A stretch of DNA of 64,000 nt from assembly GCF_000025265.1 (NCBI RefSeq), contig NC_013739.1, positions 3,472,001 through 3,536,000 on the forward strand, read 5' to 3'. The notes beneath the pieces were generated by a model. It saw only the letters and a list, made by a program, of their open reading frames with translations, was not told where the DNA came from and did not search any database. The position numbers and the translations under genes were made by a program. Below, one piece after another: positions 42,387 to 50,964 of this stretch. The stretch comes from Conexibacter woesei DSM 14684. GTDB taxonomy: Bacteria; Actinomycetota; Thermoleophilia; Solirubrobacterales; Solirubrobacteraceae. The first letter of the stretch is position 1. The number at the start of each line of letters is the position of its first letter.

Positions 42387-44273
42387 ATGTCACACCGTGC
42401 TCTCGCGGCGCTGCTCGGCGCCGTGACCGTCGCCGGCGGCGTGCTCGCCGCTGCGCCGACCGCCGCGTTCGCCGCCGATCCCGAACCGACCGTGCTCGAA
42501 GAGCGGTTCGCGGGCGCCGGCCTGCCAGCCGGCTGGAGAGCGATCGAGGGCAGATGGACGGTCGCCGACGGGCGCCTCGTCGGTGTCTCGGCCAACTCCG
42601 GCCAGCAGTCGCGGATCACGTTCGGCTCGCACCTCGACAACTTCCGGATCGAGGCGAAGGTGCGCTTCGAGTCGGTCGCCGATCCGGCGCGCTGGACGGC
42701 GATCGGGCTCGACATGCCGGCCGACGGCGGCGTCCCGTGGTGGCACGCCGCGATGCGCTCGAACACGACCGCCGCCAACGGCACCGAGTTCGCCGAGCGG
42801 ACCGCCGCGAACGGCTGGAACGTGGCCGACGCCGCGCCCGCGCCGGCCGCCGCCGGCACCGGCAGAGAGGTGAACGTCGCGGTCGAGGTGCGCGGCTCGC
42901 GCGCCCGCTGGCTGTTCGAGGGCAGAGAGGTGCTGAGCACGCGCGCCCTGCGCCGCTCGGCCGACGGCGGCCTCGGACTCGTCGTCAACGGCTCGACGGT
43001 CTCCTTCGACGACGTCGTCGTCAGACGGATCGAGCCGATCTCGCTCGTGCTGCCCAACGACGCCAGAGCGATCCCGCGCGTGATCGCGCACCGCGGCTAC
43101 TCGGCCGTCGCGCCCGAGAACACGCTCGCCGCGATGGCCGCCGGCGCGCGCGCCGGCGCCGACTGGGTCGAGACCGACGTCGCGCACAGCGCCGACCAGG
43201 TCCCGTTCATCCTCCACGACGGCACCGTCGACCGCACGACGAACGGCAGAGGCGCGCTCAACGCGCTGACCGCGCCGGCACTCGACCTGCTCGACGCCGG
43301 ATCGTGGTTCTCGCCCGCGTTCAGAGGCCAGCCGCTCCCGCGCCTCGATGCGCTGACCGACGAGGTCAAGCGCGGCAGCGCGGACTTCCTGCTGGAGGTC
43401 AAGGGCCCGCAGACGCGCGCGCAGGTCGAGCGGATCATCGCCACGGTCCGCGCGAAGGGGATGGTCGGCCGCACGCTGCTGCAGAGCTTCGACGTGCAGG
43501 TGCTGAGGGACGCGCGCGAGCTGGCGCCCGACCTCCAGCTCGGCCTGCTGCGCGGCGCGCTCGACGCCGATCCGGTCGCGACCGCCAGAGAGCTGGGCGT
43601 CGTCACCTACAACCCGTCGTGGGACGCGCTGAAGGCGCGCCCGGAGGTCGTCGGCGCGCTCAACGCCGCAGGCGTCGCGGTGATGCCGTACACGGTCGAC
43701 GACGCCGGCCAGTGGGCGGCGATGCGCGACGCCGGGGTCGACGGGATCATCACCAACCGGCCGGGCGCGCTCGTCGGCTGGAACGCGCGCTACGCGCAGG
43801 CCGGCGCGCCCGCTCCCGCCGAGCCGGTCAGAGCGTCGCTGCTGGCGCCGCTCGACGGCGCGCGGCTGGAGCGCGGCGACGCGCTGTCGCTGGCGCTCGC
43901 GGTCAGCGGCGCTCGCCCCGACGCTGTCACGGTGAGACTCGACGGCGCCACAGCGGCCGAGGGCAACACGCTGCGCGGCGACGCGCTCGCGCGCGGCAAG
44001 CACGTCGTCACGGTGAACGCGACCGGCGCGGACGGCAGCGTCGCAACTGACACCGCGACGTTCCGCGTGAAGGCGTCGCCGACCGGACTTGCGCATCTGG
44101 TCGCGGTCTCGCGCGGGATCCGCGACGGCCTGCGCGGGCAGCTGCTGCGCGACGTGCTGTCGCAGCGCTGGACGCGCTTCGTGACGCGGATCGAGCGCAA
44201 CCGCCGCGACCTGCCGCGGCCGGTCGCCGAGCAGCTGACCGGCGACGCGCACGAGCTGGGTGCGCGCGGCTGA
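42387..44273 (+). CDS. Secreted glycerophosphodiester phosphodiesterase with N-terminal LamG-like domain
   Basis: A 628-residue exported protein. The signal peptide ends near residue 29 (AAFAAD). Residues 35-215 form a concanavalin/LamG-like beta domain (LDNFRIEAKVRFES, SFDDVVVRRIEP). The GDPD TIM barrel follows, with His235 in AHRGYSAVAPENTLAA and His277 in HDGTVDRTTNG as the expected catalytic histidines, and Glu in LLEVKGP as a metal ligand. It would release glycerol-3-phosphate from lipid head-groups or teichoic-type polymers outside the cell. A beta domain and a helical tail end the protein. GAGGAG lies 4 nt before ATG 42387. Confidence 0.9.
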   Translation: MSHRALAALLGAVTVAGGVLAAAPTAAFAADPEPTVLEERFAGAGLPAGWRAIEGRWTVADGRLVGVSANSGQQSRITFGSHLDNFRIEAKVRFESVADPARWTAIGLDMPADGGVPWWHAAMRSNTTAANGTEFAERTAANGWNVADAAPAPAAAGTGREVNVAVEVRGSRARWLFEGREVLSTRALRRSADGGLGLVVNGSTVSFDDVVVRRIEPISLVLPNDARAIPRVIAHRGYSAVAPENTLAAMAAGARAGADWVETDVAHSADQVPFILHDGTVDRTTNGRGALNALTAPALDLLDAGSWFSPAFRGQPLPRLDALTDEVKRGSADFLLEVKGPQTRAQVERIIATVRAKGMVGRTLLQSFDVQVLRDARELAPDLQLGLLRGALDADPVATARELGVVTYNPSWDALKARPEVVGALNAAGVAVMPYTVDDAGQWAAMRDAGVDGIITNRPGALVGWNARYAQAGAPAPAEPVRASLLAPLDGARLERGDALSLALAVSGARPDAVTVRLDGATAAEGNTLRGDALARGKHVVTVNATGADGSVATDTATFRVKASPTGLAHLVAVSRGIRDGLRGQLLRDVLSQRWTRFVTRIERNRRDLPRPVAEQLTGDAHELGARG

Positions 44274-44337
44274 CCGACGCGGTCCGATCCCGCCGGTGCC
44301 GCGCGTCGGCGCGGGCATCGGCGGGTACCCCGTGGGC

Positions 44338-44541
44338 ATGACCCGATCACACGATGGCGCCGATCGCGTCGGCCACGGCGAGGCGTCGCTCGGCGAGGCG
44401 CAGTCGAGCAACCCACCCGACGATCCCGACATGATCACCGCGGGCGCGCCGCCGCTGGACAGCGACACCGACTACGAGGGCGAGGGAACGCCGCCGCCGA
44501 GAGAGCGCGGCAACGAGGACCCGGCGCCGAACTCGCCTTGA
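44338..44541 (+). CDS. Small acidic, disordered hypothetical protein
   Basis: A 67-residue open frame rich in Asp, Glu, Gly and Pro, with no predictable fold or signal. It could be a real small gene because its TGA overlaps the TTG start of the following SGNH hydrolase (TTGA), a layout typical of coupled genes. No clear ribosome-binding site is visible, and there is no family I recognise. Confidence 0.4.
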   Translation: MTRSHDGADRVGHGEASLGEAQSSNPPDDPDMITAGAPPLDSDTDYEGEGTPPPRERGNEDPAPNSP

Positions 44542-45365
44542 GCACGCGGCGCTGCATCCGAGCCGGAGCGTTCCTCGTCGCGGCGGCCTGCGGCGGTGGA
44601 CTCGGCGCAGCGGACGCGCGCGCCGTCCACCCGAACTCGATGGCGGCGACGGGCGACTCGATCACCAAGGCGTTCAACACGTGCGCGAGAGCGTTCGTCG
44701 ACTGCCCCGCGAACTCATGGGCGACCGGCACCAACGCCGCCGTCGACAGTATCTACGCGCGCATCCTCGCCGCGAACCCCGCGATCGCCGGCAACGCGTT
44801 CAACGACGCCAGATCGGGTTCGACGTCGGCAGCGCTCCCCGGTCAGGTGACGACGGCGATCGGACAAGGCGTCGAGTACGTCACGATCGCGATCGGCGCC
44901 AACGACATATGCGGGATCAACGAGGCGGCGATGACGCCGGTCGTCGATTTCCAGAGCAACGTCCAGGCCGCGATCGACCTGCTGAGAGCGAACCTCCCGG
45001 CGGCGCGCATCTCCGTCGCGTCGATCCCGAACATCCACTATCTGTGGAAGATCCTGCACACCGACCCGGCCGCCGTCACGACCTGGGACAGCCTCGACGT
45101 GTGCCAGTCGATGCTCGCGAATCCGACCTCGACGACGAGAGCGGATGCGGCCCGGCGCAACCGTGTCCTGACGCGCATCGTCGCGCTCAACGGCGCGCTC
45201 GCGACCGCGTGCGCCAGCTACGCGCAGTGCAGATATGACGACGACGCAGGCTTCGACTACAGATTCACCGCGAGCCAGATCTCGACGCGCGACTACTTCC
45301 ACGCGAACGTCGCGGGCCAGACCGCGATCGCCCAACTGCAGTGGGGCGCGACCTGGGTCTTCTGA
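44538..45365 (+). CDS. Secreted SGNH/GDSL-family hydrolase
   Basis: A 275-residue exported esterase-like protein. The signal peptide ends near residue 29 (AADARAV). Block I is GDSIT with Ser41 as nucleophile, and block III is GANDIC with Asn120. The C-terminal catalytic His probably lies in TRDYFHAN. Cysteine pairs suggest disulfides. Relatives hydrolyse lipids, acetylated sugars or wall esters; the substrate is unknown. The TTG start at 44538 overlaps the stop of the small upstream frame by 4 nt. Arginines are often AGA. Confidence 0.85.
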   Translation: MSTRRCIRAGAFLVAAACGGGLGAADARAVHPNSMAATGDSITKAFNTCARAFVDCPANSWATGTNAAVDSIYARILAANPAIAGNAFNDARSGSTSAALPGQVTTAIGQGVEYVTIAIGANDICGINEAAMTPVVDFQSNVQAAIDLLRANLPAARISVASIPNIHYLWKILHTDPAAVTTWDSLDVCQSMLANPTSTTRADAARRNRVLTRIVALNGALATACASYAQCRYDDDAGFDYRFTASQISTRDYFHANVAGQTAIAQLQWGATWVF

Positions 45366-45374
45366 ACGTCGGGC

Positions 45375-46328
45375 TCAGGCGACGAGCAGGGCGGCGCCGA
45401 CGGCGCCGCCGAGGTCGCCCAGCTCGGCGAGCCGCACGTCCGGCGGACGGTCGTCGTTGAAGAGGTGCGGGTGCATCGCCTGCACGATCCGCTCGCGGTA
45501 GGGCTCGCCGAGCCGCAGCCCGAGCCCGCCGCCGAGCACGACGACCTCGACGTCGAGCAGGTTGACCGCTGAGGCGACGCCGGTCCCGAGCGCCTCGACG
45601 GCGTCGTCGACCAGCTCGATCGCGAGCTTGTCCTCGTGCGCCAGCGCGCGCGCCCAGATCCCGCTCGTCAGGCGCGGTCTGTCGTGCTTCTTCATCAGAT
45701 GGAAGAGGTCGGTCTTCTCGCCGTCCTCGTGGCGCTTGCGGGCGCGCGCCTCCATCGCCCCGCGCCCCGCGTACGCCTCCATGCAGCCGCGCCGGCCGCA
45801 CGGGCATCTCGCGCCGCCCTGCTTGACGACCATGTGGCCGATCTCGCCGGCCGCGCCGACGCCGCGCCACATTCTGCCGCCGAGCACGACGCCGCCGCCG
45901 ACGCCGGTGCCCCAGAAGACGCCGAGCAGCGACGCGGCGCCACGGCCCGCGCCGAGCACGACCTCCGCGTCGGTCGCGACGTCGACGTCGTTGCCGAGCG
46001 CGACGCGCGTCCCGAGCAGCTGCGAGAGCGCGTCGGCGAGCGGGAAGACGCCCTCCCAGTCGGGCAGGTTGCGCGCCTGGCCGACGGTGCCCGCGGCCGT
46101 GTCGATCGCGCCGGGGGAGCCGACGCCGACGCCGCCGAGCGCCGCCGTCTCGACTCCCGCCGCCGTCGCCGCCTCGCGCAGCGCCGCCGCCATCGCGTCG
46201 GCGACGTCCTGTGGGCCGCCGCTCGTCGGCGTCGGGTGCCGCGCCTCGCCGACGACCGCGTTCGCGTCGTCGACGACGACCGCCTGGATCTTCGTCCCAC
46301 CGAGGTCGAGCCCGCCACGTGTCGTCAT
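45375..46328 (-). CDS. ROK-family sugar kinase (glucokinase-like)
   Basis: A 317-residue kinase. The ATP-binding start is GGLDLGGTKIQAVVVD, the catalytic loop GNDVDVATDAE contains the base Asp, and the ROK zinc motif is CPCGRRGCMEAYAGRGAME with a His upstream (GEIGHMVV). It would phosphorylate glucose or a related hexose. The frame extends 22 codons upstream, but ATG 46328 gives the normal N-terminus. It converges on the SGNH hydrolase with a 9-nt gap. Confidence 0.92.
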   Translation of the reverse strand: MTTRGGLDLGGTKIQAVVVDDANAVVGEARHPTPTSGGPQDVADAMAAALREAATAAGVETAALGGVGVGSPGAIDTAAGTVGQARNLPDWEGVFPLADALSQLLGTRVALGNDVDVATDAEVVLGAGRGAASLLGVFWGTGVGGGVVLGGRMWRGVGAAGEIGHMVVKQGGARCPCGRRGCMEAYAGRGAMEARARKRHEDGEKTDLFHLMKKHDRPRLTSGIWARALAHEDKLAIELVDDAVEALGTGVASAVNLLDVEVVVLGGGLGLRLGEPYRERIVQAMHPHLFNDDRPPDVRLAELGDLGGAVGAALLVA

Positions 46329-46419
46329 CTGCGCAGCATAGTTCGCGGCTCGGCGGGCGCATCGTCCTGCTTTGTGGTCGCCCTGCGACACCAAGCCAGG
46401 ACGACGGCGCTGACGACGG

Positions 46420-46629
46420 TCAGCGCGCGGCGGCGGGGGCGCCGAGCTGTTCTTCAGACCAGCGCTGGACGAGGCGGCGCTGGACGTCGGTGAGCGTGAG
46501 CTCGCGGCCCTGCTCCAGCGCTCGTGCGGCCTGCGCCAGCGTCATCCCGGTACCGGTCAGCACGCTGCCGATCAGCGGCGGCGGTGCGCTGCCGCAGATG
46601 CCCGAGGGACAGGTCGGATCGAACGCCAT
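46420..46629 (-). CDS. Small hypothetical protein with CPSGICG motif
   Basis: A 69-residue frame with an N-terminal Cys pair (CPSGIC) followed by a helical, charged C-terminus (ARALEQGRELTLTDVQRRLVQRW). It has typical codon use and lies between two leftward genes with small gaps. No family is recognised, and the ribosome-binding site is weak (GAAG). Confidence 0.4.
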   Translation of the reverse strand: MAFDPTCPSGICGSAPPPLIGSVLTGTGMTLAQAARALEQGRELTLTDVQRRLVQRWSEEQLGAPAAAR

Positions 46630-46698
46630 GCTTCGAAGATAGCGACCGCGCCGGAGGCAGCGGCGCCGGCGGCGCGCCCGTCGCCGCGGGTGGTGCCG

Positions 46699-47454
46699 CT
46701 ACCGGCGCGCGGGCGCGTCGGGCTCGCGCTCGGCGTCCGGGTCATGCTCGGCGCCGCCGCTCGCAGCCTCCTGCGCGGCGAGCAGCGCGCCCTCCTGTCG
46801 CAGCAGCAGCCACGACAGCCACATCCCGACGGCGAACAGCGGCAGCCCCATCGCGACCTTCGCGACGCCGAGCGCGACGACCGCACCGGCGAGGTACATC
46901 GGCAGCTGGACGGCGAGCCGCAGCGCGAAGACGCCGACCCAGATCCACGTCACGTGGGTGTAGATGCGGACGCGATCGGGGTCTCTGCGCCAGCCCATCC
47001 CGCCGCCGGCGACGAGCCCGAGCGCGACGCCGGCGATCGGCCAGCGCAGCGCGATCGAGCCGACGAGGCCGATCACGTAGCCGCCGCTCAGCAGCAGTCC
47101 GGGGAGGAAGAAGTCCTCCGCCTTGCCGGTGCGCGAGACGATGAACGCCGCGATCGCGATCCCCGCCAGCCCCGACAGCGCGAACTGCACCGTCTGACGC
47201 CGCACGAGCCGCGCGATCGCCAGCACGACGCCGATCCCGACCGCGACCATCGCAGCGTTGGTGGGCTCCAGGCCGCCGACGCTGTACGCGAGCACGAACG
47301 CGGCGGCCGGCAGCGCCGACTCGACGATCCCGAGCGGCCCGCCCAGCGCCTCGGTGAAGGCGGCGCCGGCCGTCGGCGCGCGCGTGGCCGCGGCGACCGC
47401 GTCCCGGCGCGGGTCGTGCTGCTCGTGCTCGTGCTCGTGCGGCTCGTCGCTCAT
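46699..47454 (-). CDS. DUF3159 family membrane protein
   Basis: A 251-residue membrane protein matching DUF3159, an actinobacterial family of unknown function related to inner-membrane intracellular septation-like proteins. Six or so hydrophobic spans lie between residues 45 and 215. Family marks are ALGGPLGIVESALPAAAFV and DPDRVRIYTHVTWIWVGVF. The N-terminus has a run of alternating His and Glu (HEHEHEQHD) that could bind metal. The C-terminus is acidic and disordered. No regulator or partner is obvious nearby. Confidence 0.88.
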   Translation of the reverse strand: MSDEPHEHEHEQHDPRRDAVAAATRAPTAGAAFTEALGGPLGIVESALPAAAFVLAYSVGGLEPTNAAMVAVGIGVVLAIARLVRRQTVQFALSGLAGIAIAAFIVSRTGKAEDFFLPGLLLSGGYVIGLVGSIALRWPIAGVALGLVAGGGMGWRRDPDRVRIYTHVTWIWVGVFALRLAVQLPMYLAGAVVALGVAKVAMGLPLFAVGMWLSWLLLRQEGALLAAQEAASGGAEHDPDAEREPDAPARR

Positions 47455-47503
47455 GGCTCCAGTCTGACGGAGCCGGCGCGGCCGTTGCGTCGCCGTCCCG
47501 CGG

Positions 47504-48121
47504 TCATGCCGGCGACGGCGGCGCGACGAGCGCGTCCCAGGTGACCATCGCGCGGTCGACGATCGCGTTCAGCGTGTCGCACGAGACGCCGTCGCGCGCC
47601 TCGAACGAGAGGCCGTGCAGGACCGTCGCGACGTAGGCCGCGAGCGCGTCGACGTCGGTCTCGGGACCGACGTCGCCGTCGGCGACGCCGCGTGCGATGC
47701 GGGCGCGGACGTCCTCGCGGGCCGTGCGCCGCTGCTCGGCCATGAAGTCGCCGATGCCTTGGTTCGCCGGCGAGACGTTGGTCGCGGCGAGCACGACCAT
47801 GCAGCCGGTCGGGCGCCCGGGCGTCGTGTAGCCGGCGGCGTTGTCGCGCAGCATCGCCTCGATCGCCGCGCGCGCGGTCGACTGCACGGCGAGCGCCCGC
47901 GCCGTCGCGCCGCCCTCGAGCGTCCCGTACAGCGCGACGGCCTCGCGGAACAGCCCCTCCTTGGAGCCGAACGCGGCATAGAGGCTGGGGGAGGCGATCC
48001 CCATCTCCGTCGTCAGGTCGGCCAGCGAGACGCCCTCGTAACCGCGCTCCCAGAAGACCTCCATCGCGCGCCGCAGCGCGGCGTCGCGGTCGAACGTGCG
48101 CGGGCGGCCGCGAGCGGCCAT
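47504..48121 (-). CDS. TetR-family regulator, divergent from an SDR gene
   Basis: A 205-residue repressor of the AcrR/TetR family. The DNA-binding start is GRPRTFDRDAALRRAMEVFWERGYEGVSLADLTTEMGIASPSLYAAFGSKEGLF (quoted from its standard parts), close to YxaF/LmrA-type regulators. The longer upstream frame is not translated-looking. It is divergently arranged with a short-chain dehydrogenase and SugE-like exporter across 105 bp containing a perfect 14-bp palindrome within the SDR promoter. It probably represses that pair and itself. Confidence 0.92.
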   Translation of the reverse strand: MAARGRPRTFDRDAALRRAMEVFWERGYEGVSLADLTTEMGIASPSLYAAFGSKEGLFREAVALYGTLEGGATARALAVQSTARAAIEAMLRDNAAGYTTPGRPTGCMVVLAATNVSPANQGIGDFMAEQRRTAREDVRARIARGVADGDVGPETDVDALAAYVATVLHGLSFEARDGVSCDTLNAIVDRAMVTWDALVAPPSPA

Positions 48122-48159
48122 CAGCCGCGGCTTTCTGTAGCGATCGAAAAATAAATGAC

Positions 48160-48189
48160 TTGACGATGTTCGACGGCCGTCGATATGTT
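48160..48189 (+). promoter_or_regulatory. Promoter of the SDR gene with a 14-bp palindromic operator in the spacer
   Basis: TTGACG (48160-48165) and TATGTT (48184-48189) are 18 nt apart, and the spacer holds the perfect palindrome TCGACGGCCGTCGA (48170-48183). A TetR dimer here would exclude RNA polymerase. The arrangement mirrors that at 18528-18556, although the palindrome sequence differs. Confidence 0.6.
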
Positions 48190-48226
48190 TATGTAGTGAT
48201 CCATACAAAAATACCCGAGGAACATC

Positions 48227-48964
48227 ATGGGACTTGACGGCAGAGTAGCGCTGGTGACGGGCGGGAGCCGCGGAATCGGCGCGGCGACGGCGCTGCGGCT
48301 GGCGCGCGACGGCGCAGACGTGGCGATCACGTACGTCAGCGCGCCCGACCGCGCCGCCGCGGTCGCAGCGCAGATCGAGGCGCTCGGGCGCCGCGCCCTC
48401 GCGATCGAGGCCGACAGCGCCGACGGCGACGCCGTCGTGGCGGCCGTCGAGCGCACGGTCGCCGAGCTGGGGCGCATCGACGTGCTCGTCAACAACGCCG
48501 GGATCTGGCTCGACGGGCCGCTCGAAGACGTCACGCGCGAGCAGGTCGACCGGATGGTCGCGATCCACGTCACCGGCGCGTTCCTCGCCAGCCAGGCGGC
48601 CGTCCGGCAGATGCGCGACGGCGGCCGGATCATCTCGATCGGCAGCAACCTCGGGCCTCGTGCAGGAGCGCCCGGCATCACGCTCTACGCGATGACGAAA
48701 GCTGCCATCGGCGGGCTCACGAAGGGACTCGCGTGGGACCTCGGCAATCGCGGCATCACCGCCAACGCGATCGACCCCGGCCCGATCGACACCGACATGA
48801 ACCCGGCCGCAGGTCCCTACGCCGACGCGCAACGCGCGGGCATCCCGACCGGCCGGTTCGGCAGCGGCGGGGACGTCGCCGCGATGGTCGCCCACCTCGC
48901 CGGCGACGCCGGCCGCTACATCAACGGCGCCTCGCTCGTGATCGACGGCGGCGTGAACGCGTAG
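48227..48964 (+). CDS. Short-chain dehydrogenase/reductase
   Basis: A 245-residue classical SDR. The cofactor motif is TGGSRGIG (residues 11-18), followed by NNAG, and YAMTK contains the catalytic Tyr and Lys. The catalytic Ser is in ISIGSNLG. Similar to 3-ketoacyl-ACP reductase-type enzymes that are common partners of TetR regulators in stress response. GAGGAA lies 6 nt before ATG 48227. It is followed 10 nt later by the SugE-like exporter, so both are probably under the TetR protein. Confidence 0.93.
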   Translation: MGLDGRVALVTGGSRGIGAATALRLARDGADVAITYVSAPDRAAAVAAQIEALGRRALAIEADSADGDAVVAAVERTVAELGRIDVLVNNAGIWLDGPLEDVTREQVDRMVAIHVTGAFLASQAAVRQMRDGGRIISIGSNLGPRAGAPGITLYAMTKAAIGGLTKGLAWDLGNRGITANAIDPGPIDTDMNPAAGPYADAQRAGIPTGRFGSGGDVAAMVAHLAGDAGRYINGASLVIDGGVNA

Positions 48965-48973
48965 GTCGCGGCG

Positions 48974-49294
48974 ATGGGGCCGTGGACGCTGCTGCTGGTC
49001 GCCGGGCTGCTGGAGATCGTCTGGGCGCTGGCGCTGAAGCAGACCGACGGCTTCACGCGCCTGTGGCCGAGCGTGATCGGCGTGACCGCCGCGGTCGCGA
49101 GCTTCGGGCTCCTGACCGCGGCGCTCGCGCGACTGCCGGTCGGGACCGCCTACGCCGTGTGGGTCGGGATCGGCGCCGTCGGCGTCGCACTCGCCGGCAT
49201 CGTCGCCTTCGGTGACGACCTCTCCGCCGCCCGCCTCGGCTTCCTCTCGCTGATCGTCGCCGGCGTGGTCGGGCTGCGGCTGATCGAGGGGTGA
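48974..49294 (+). CDS. Small multidrug resistance protein, SugE/Gdx type
   Basis: A 106-residue, four-span transporter. The start PWTLLLVAGLLEIVWALALK carries the conserved membrane Glu, and LPVGTAYAVWVGIGAVG is the subfamily signature. Gdx members export guanidinium; SugE-type members may handle quaternary ammonium compounds. No guanidine riboswitch is present, as it directly follows the SDR gene. Probably TetR-controlled with it. Confidence 0.92.
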   Translation: MGPWTLLLVAGLLEIVWALALKQTDGFTRLWPSVIGVTAAVASFGLLTAALARLPVGTAYAVWVGIGAVGVALAGIVAFGDDLSAARLGFLSLIVAGVVGLRLIEG

Positions 49295-49333
49295 GGGGGC
49301 GAGACGCCGTGCCGGCGACGCTCAGTCGTCTCC

Positions 49334-49558
49334 GTGCACGCCATCGTCCTGCTCGCCACCGAGGTCGCGTTGCTTCCCGAGCGCGTCGACGCCTCGTTCG
49401 TCCTCGTCGCATCAGGCCTTGGAGGCCTGCTCGGATCGATCGTCGCGGTCATCTGCGGGCTGGAGCTGGACCGTCTCGCCAGAGTGAGCCTGTTCGGCAC
49501 CATAGTTGGTGCCACAATAGGTGCGGTGGCGTTTTTCGTCCTTCTGGTGTTGCATTAG
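49334..49558 (+). CDS. Small two-span membrane protein
   Basis: A 74-residue frame starting GTG, with two hydrophobic helices (about 20-42 and 52-73). Codon use includes ATA and ACA, less GC-rich than its neighbours. Its TAG overlaps the ribosome-binding site of the next small membrane protein, which supports translation. No family recognised. Confidence 0.5.
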   Translation: MHAIVLLATEVALLPERVDASFVLVASGLGGLLGSIVAVICGLELDRLARVSLFGTIVGATIGAVAFFVLLVLH

Positions 49559-49566
49559 GAGTCGCC

Positions 49567-49758
49567 ATGAGCAACCGCCTCGTCATCGCCTTCATCGTCC
49601 TCGGCGACGCTGCTCTCGTCGCGCTCGGAGCGTCGCTCGTCCTCGGCGTCGGGCTGCTCGTCGAGCTCGCCGTGATCTTCCTGCTCGCCCACAAGATCTA
49701 CCGCCCCTGGTGGGAGCGGCGGTACGGCGAGGGGAGAGATGCGGAGGGCCTGCCGTGA
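49567..49758 (+). CDS. Small membrane protein with basic C-terminus
   Basis: A 63-residue protein. A hydrophobic N-terminal half (VIAFIVLGDAALVALGASLVLGVGLLVELAVIF in parts) forms one long or two short spans, followed by a basic tail (HKIYRPWWERRYGEG). AGGAG lies 5 nt before ATG 49567, and the preceding gene's stop codon is within that site. It may form a two-gene unit with it. A hairpin overlaps its stop codon. Confidence 0.6.
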   Translation: MSNRLVIAFIVLGDAALVALGASLVLGVGLLVELAVIFLLAHKIYRPWWERRYGEGRDAEGLP

Positions 49759-49765
49759 GGCAGGC
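49748..49765. terminator. Hairpin over the stop codon of the small membrane protein
   Basis: A perfect 7-bp stem (GCCTGCC with GGCAGGC) and a GTGA loop that contains the TGA stop. It lies between convergent genes (stops at 49758 and 49777), so it may end both transcripts. Confidence 0.5.
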
Positions 49766-49776
49766 GGCGCTCAGAC

Positions 49777-50826
49777 TCAGACGACGAGGACGGTGGTGCC
49801 GATTCTGACGCGCTCGTAGAGGTCGATCACGTCAGCGGGGTTCATGCGGACACAGCCGTGGGAGGCGGCGCTGCCGATCGAGCCGCCGTCGGCGGTGCCG
49901 TGGAAGCCGACGGCGCCGTTGAAGCCGATCCAGCGTGCGACGAGCGGGTTGTTCGGCGCGCCGCCGGGGATCGTCTGCCCGGCGAGGTCGCCGGCCCACT
50001 CGGAGTTGGGGACGTTCCACGGCGGGTCGACCTGCATCGTCTGGACGGTGAACTGGCCGCCCGGAGTGGGGTATTCGGCCGAGCCGACCGCGACGCTGTA
50101 GGTCTTCGACAGCTCGCCTCTGACGAAGACGCGAACCGTGGTGCCCGACTTCGAGACGGTGACGACCGTCTGGTTCGCCGCCCACACCTCGTCCGTCGTC
50201 GTCTCGGGCTTGACCGCGACGATCTTCGCCGCGAACGTGCGCTCGCCGCGCGGCTTGCGCAGCGTGCGGACGATCTGCTTGCGCAGCTTGTCCGGGTTCT
50301 CCAGTCTCGACCCGTCCTGCGAGTCGTTGACCGAGACCGAGTCGACGGCCAGCGCGAGCGAGGCATCGACGGCCGGCTTGTCGACCGACTTGGCGATCCG
50401 GTCGACGAACGCGGTCACGGCTCTGCCGTTGATCGCGACCGTCACCTTCTCGTTGCCGTCGACTTCGCCGCCGGTCAGCTCGCGCCAGCCGCGCGAGATG
50501 AAGTTGCCTTCCTCACCGCGCTTGACGGCGCGGTCGATCGCGCCGTCGAACGAGATCGCGACGCCGGCCTCCTTCGCCGTCAGCTCGACCTTTCTGCCAT
50601 TGACGTCGACTACGACCGGGCGCTCGGACGGGCCGCCGATCGTGCGGGCGAGCTTGCGTCTCGCCTCCGCGGGGGACAGCCCGCCGACGTCGACGCCGGC
50701 GACGGTGACGCCCTTCGGGACCTGGTCGCCCGCGGCGCGAGCGTTCCAGCCCAGCACCCCGACGCCGATGGCAGCTATGAGCAGGAACGCGCCCGCGATC
50801 AGCAGGAGCGTCCGTGCTCGAGACAT
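49777..50826 (-). CDS. L,D-transpeptidase with peptidoglycan-binding-like domain (YkuD family)
   Basis: A 349-residue exported or membrane-anchored wall enzyme. A signal/anchor helix covers about 5-28. Residues 40-210 form the PG-binding-4/VanW-like domain (KGVTVAGVDVGGLSPAEARRKL is its start). The YkuD catalytic domain ends the protein: HGTADGGSIGSAASHGCVRM, with Cys325 as nucleophile, His323 in SHGC and the conserved Arg of CVRM. It makes 3-3 cross-links or attaches proteins to peptidoglycan. ATG 50826 gives a proper signal; a start 18 nt upstream is possible. It diverges from murB across 138 bp, which must hold both promoters. Confidence 0.92.
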   Translation of the reverse strand: MSRARTLLLIAGAFLLIAAIGVGVLGWNARAAGDQVPKGVTVAGVDVGGLSPAEARRKLARTIGGPSERPVVVDVNGRKVELTAKEAGVAISFDGAIDRAVKRGEEGNFISRGWRELTGGEVDGNEKVTVAINGRAVTAFVDRIAKSVDKPAVDASLALAVDSVSVNDSQDGSRLENPDKLRKQIVRTLRKPRGERTFAAKIVAVKPETTTDEVWAANQTVVTVSKSGTTVRVFVRGELSKTYSVAVGSAEYPTPGGQFTVQTMQVDPPWNVPNSEWAGDLAGQTIPGGAPNNPLVARWIGFNGAVGFHGTADGGSIGSAASHGCVRMNPADVIDLYERVRIGTTVLVV

Positions 50827-50964
50827 GTTGGATCGCACTGGCACGTAGGAAGAAGGTAGACGAGTCGGCGGCGGGGGTTACAAGATCCCTTTCACGCGGC
50901 GGCCTCGCATGTCAGCGCTTTGACCTCCGGACGGCCCCGGCGGACGGCAGGTATCGTCGGCTCG

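Noticed and set aside
48964-48974. Guanidine riboswitch before the SugE/Gdx-like gene
   Set aside because: Only 10 nt separate it from the SDR stop; there is no room for a riboswitch.
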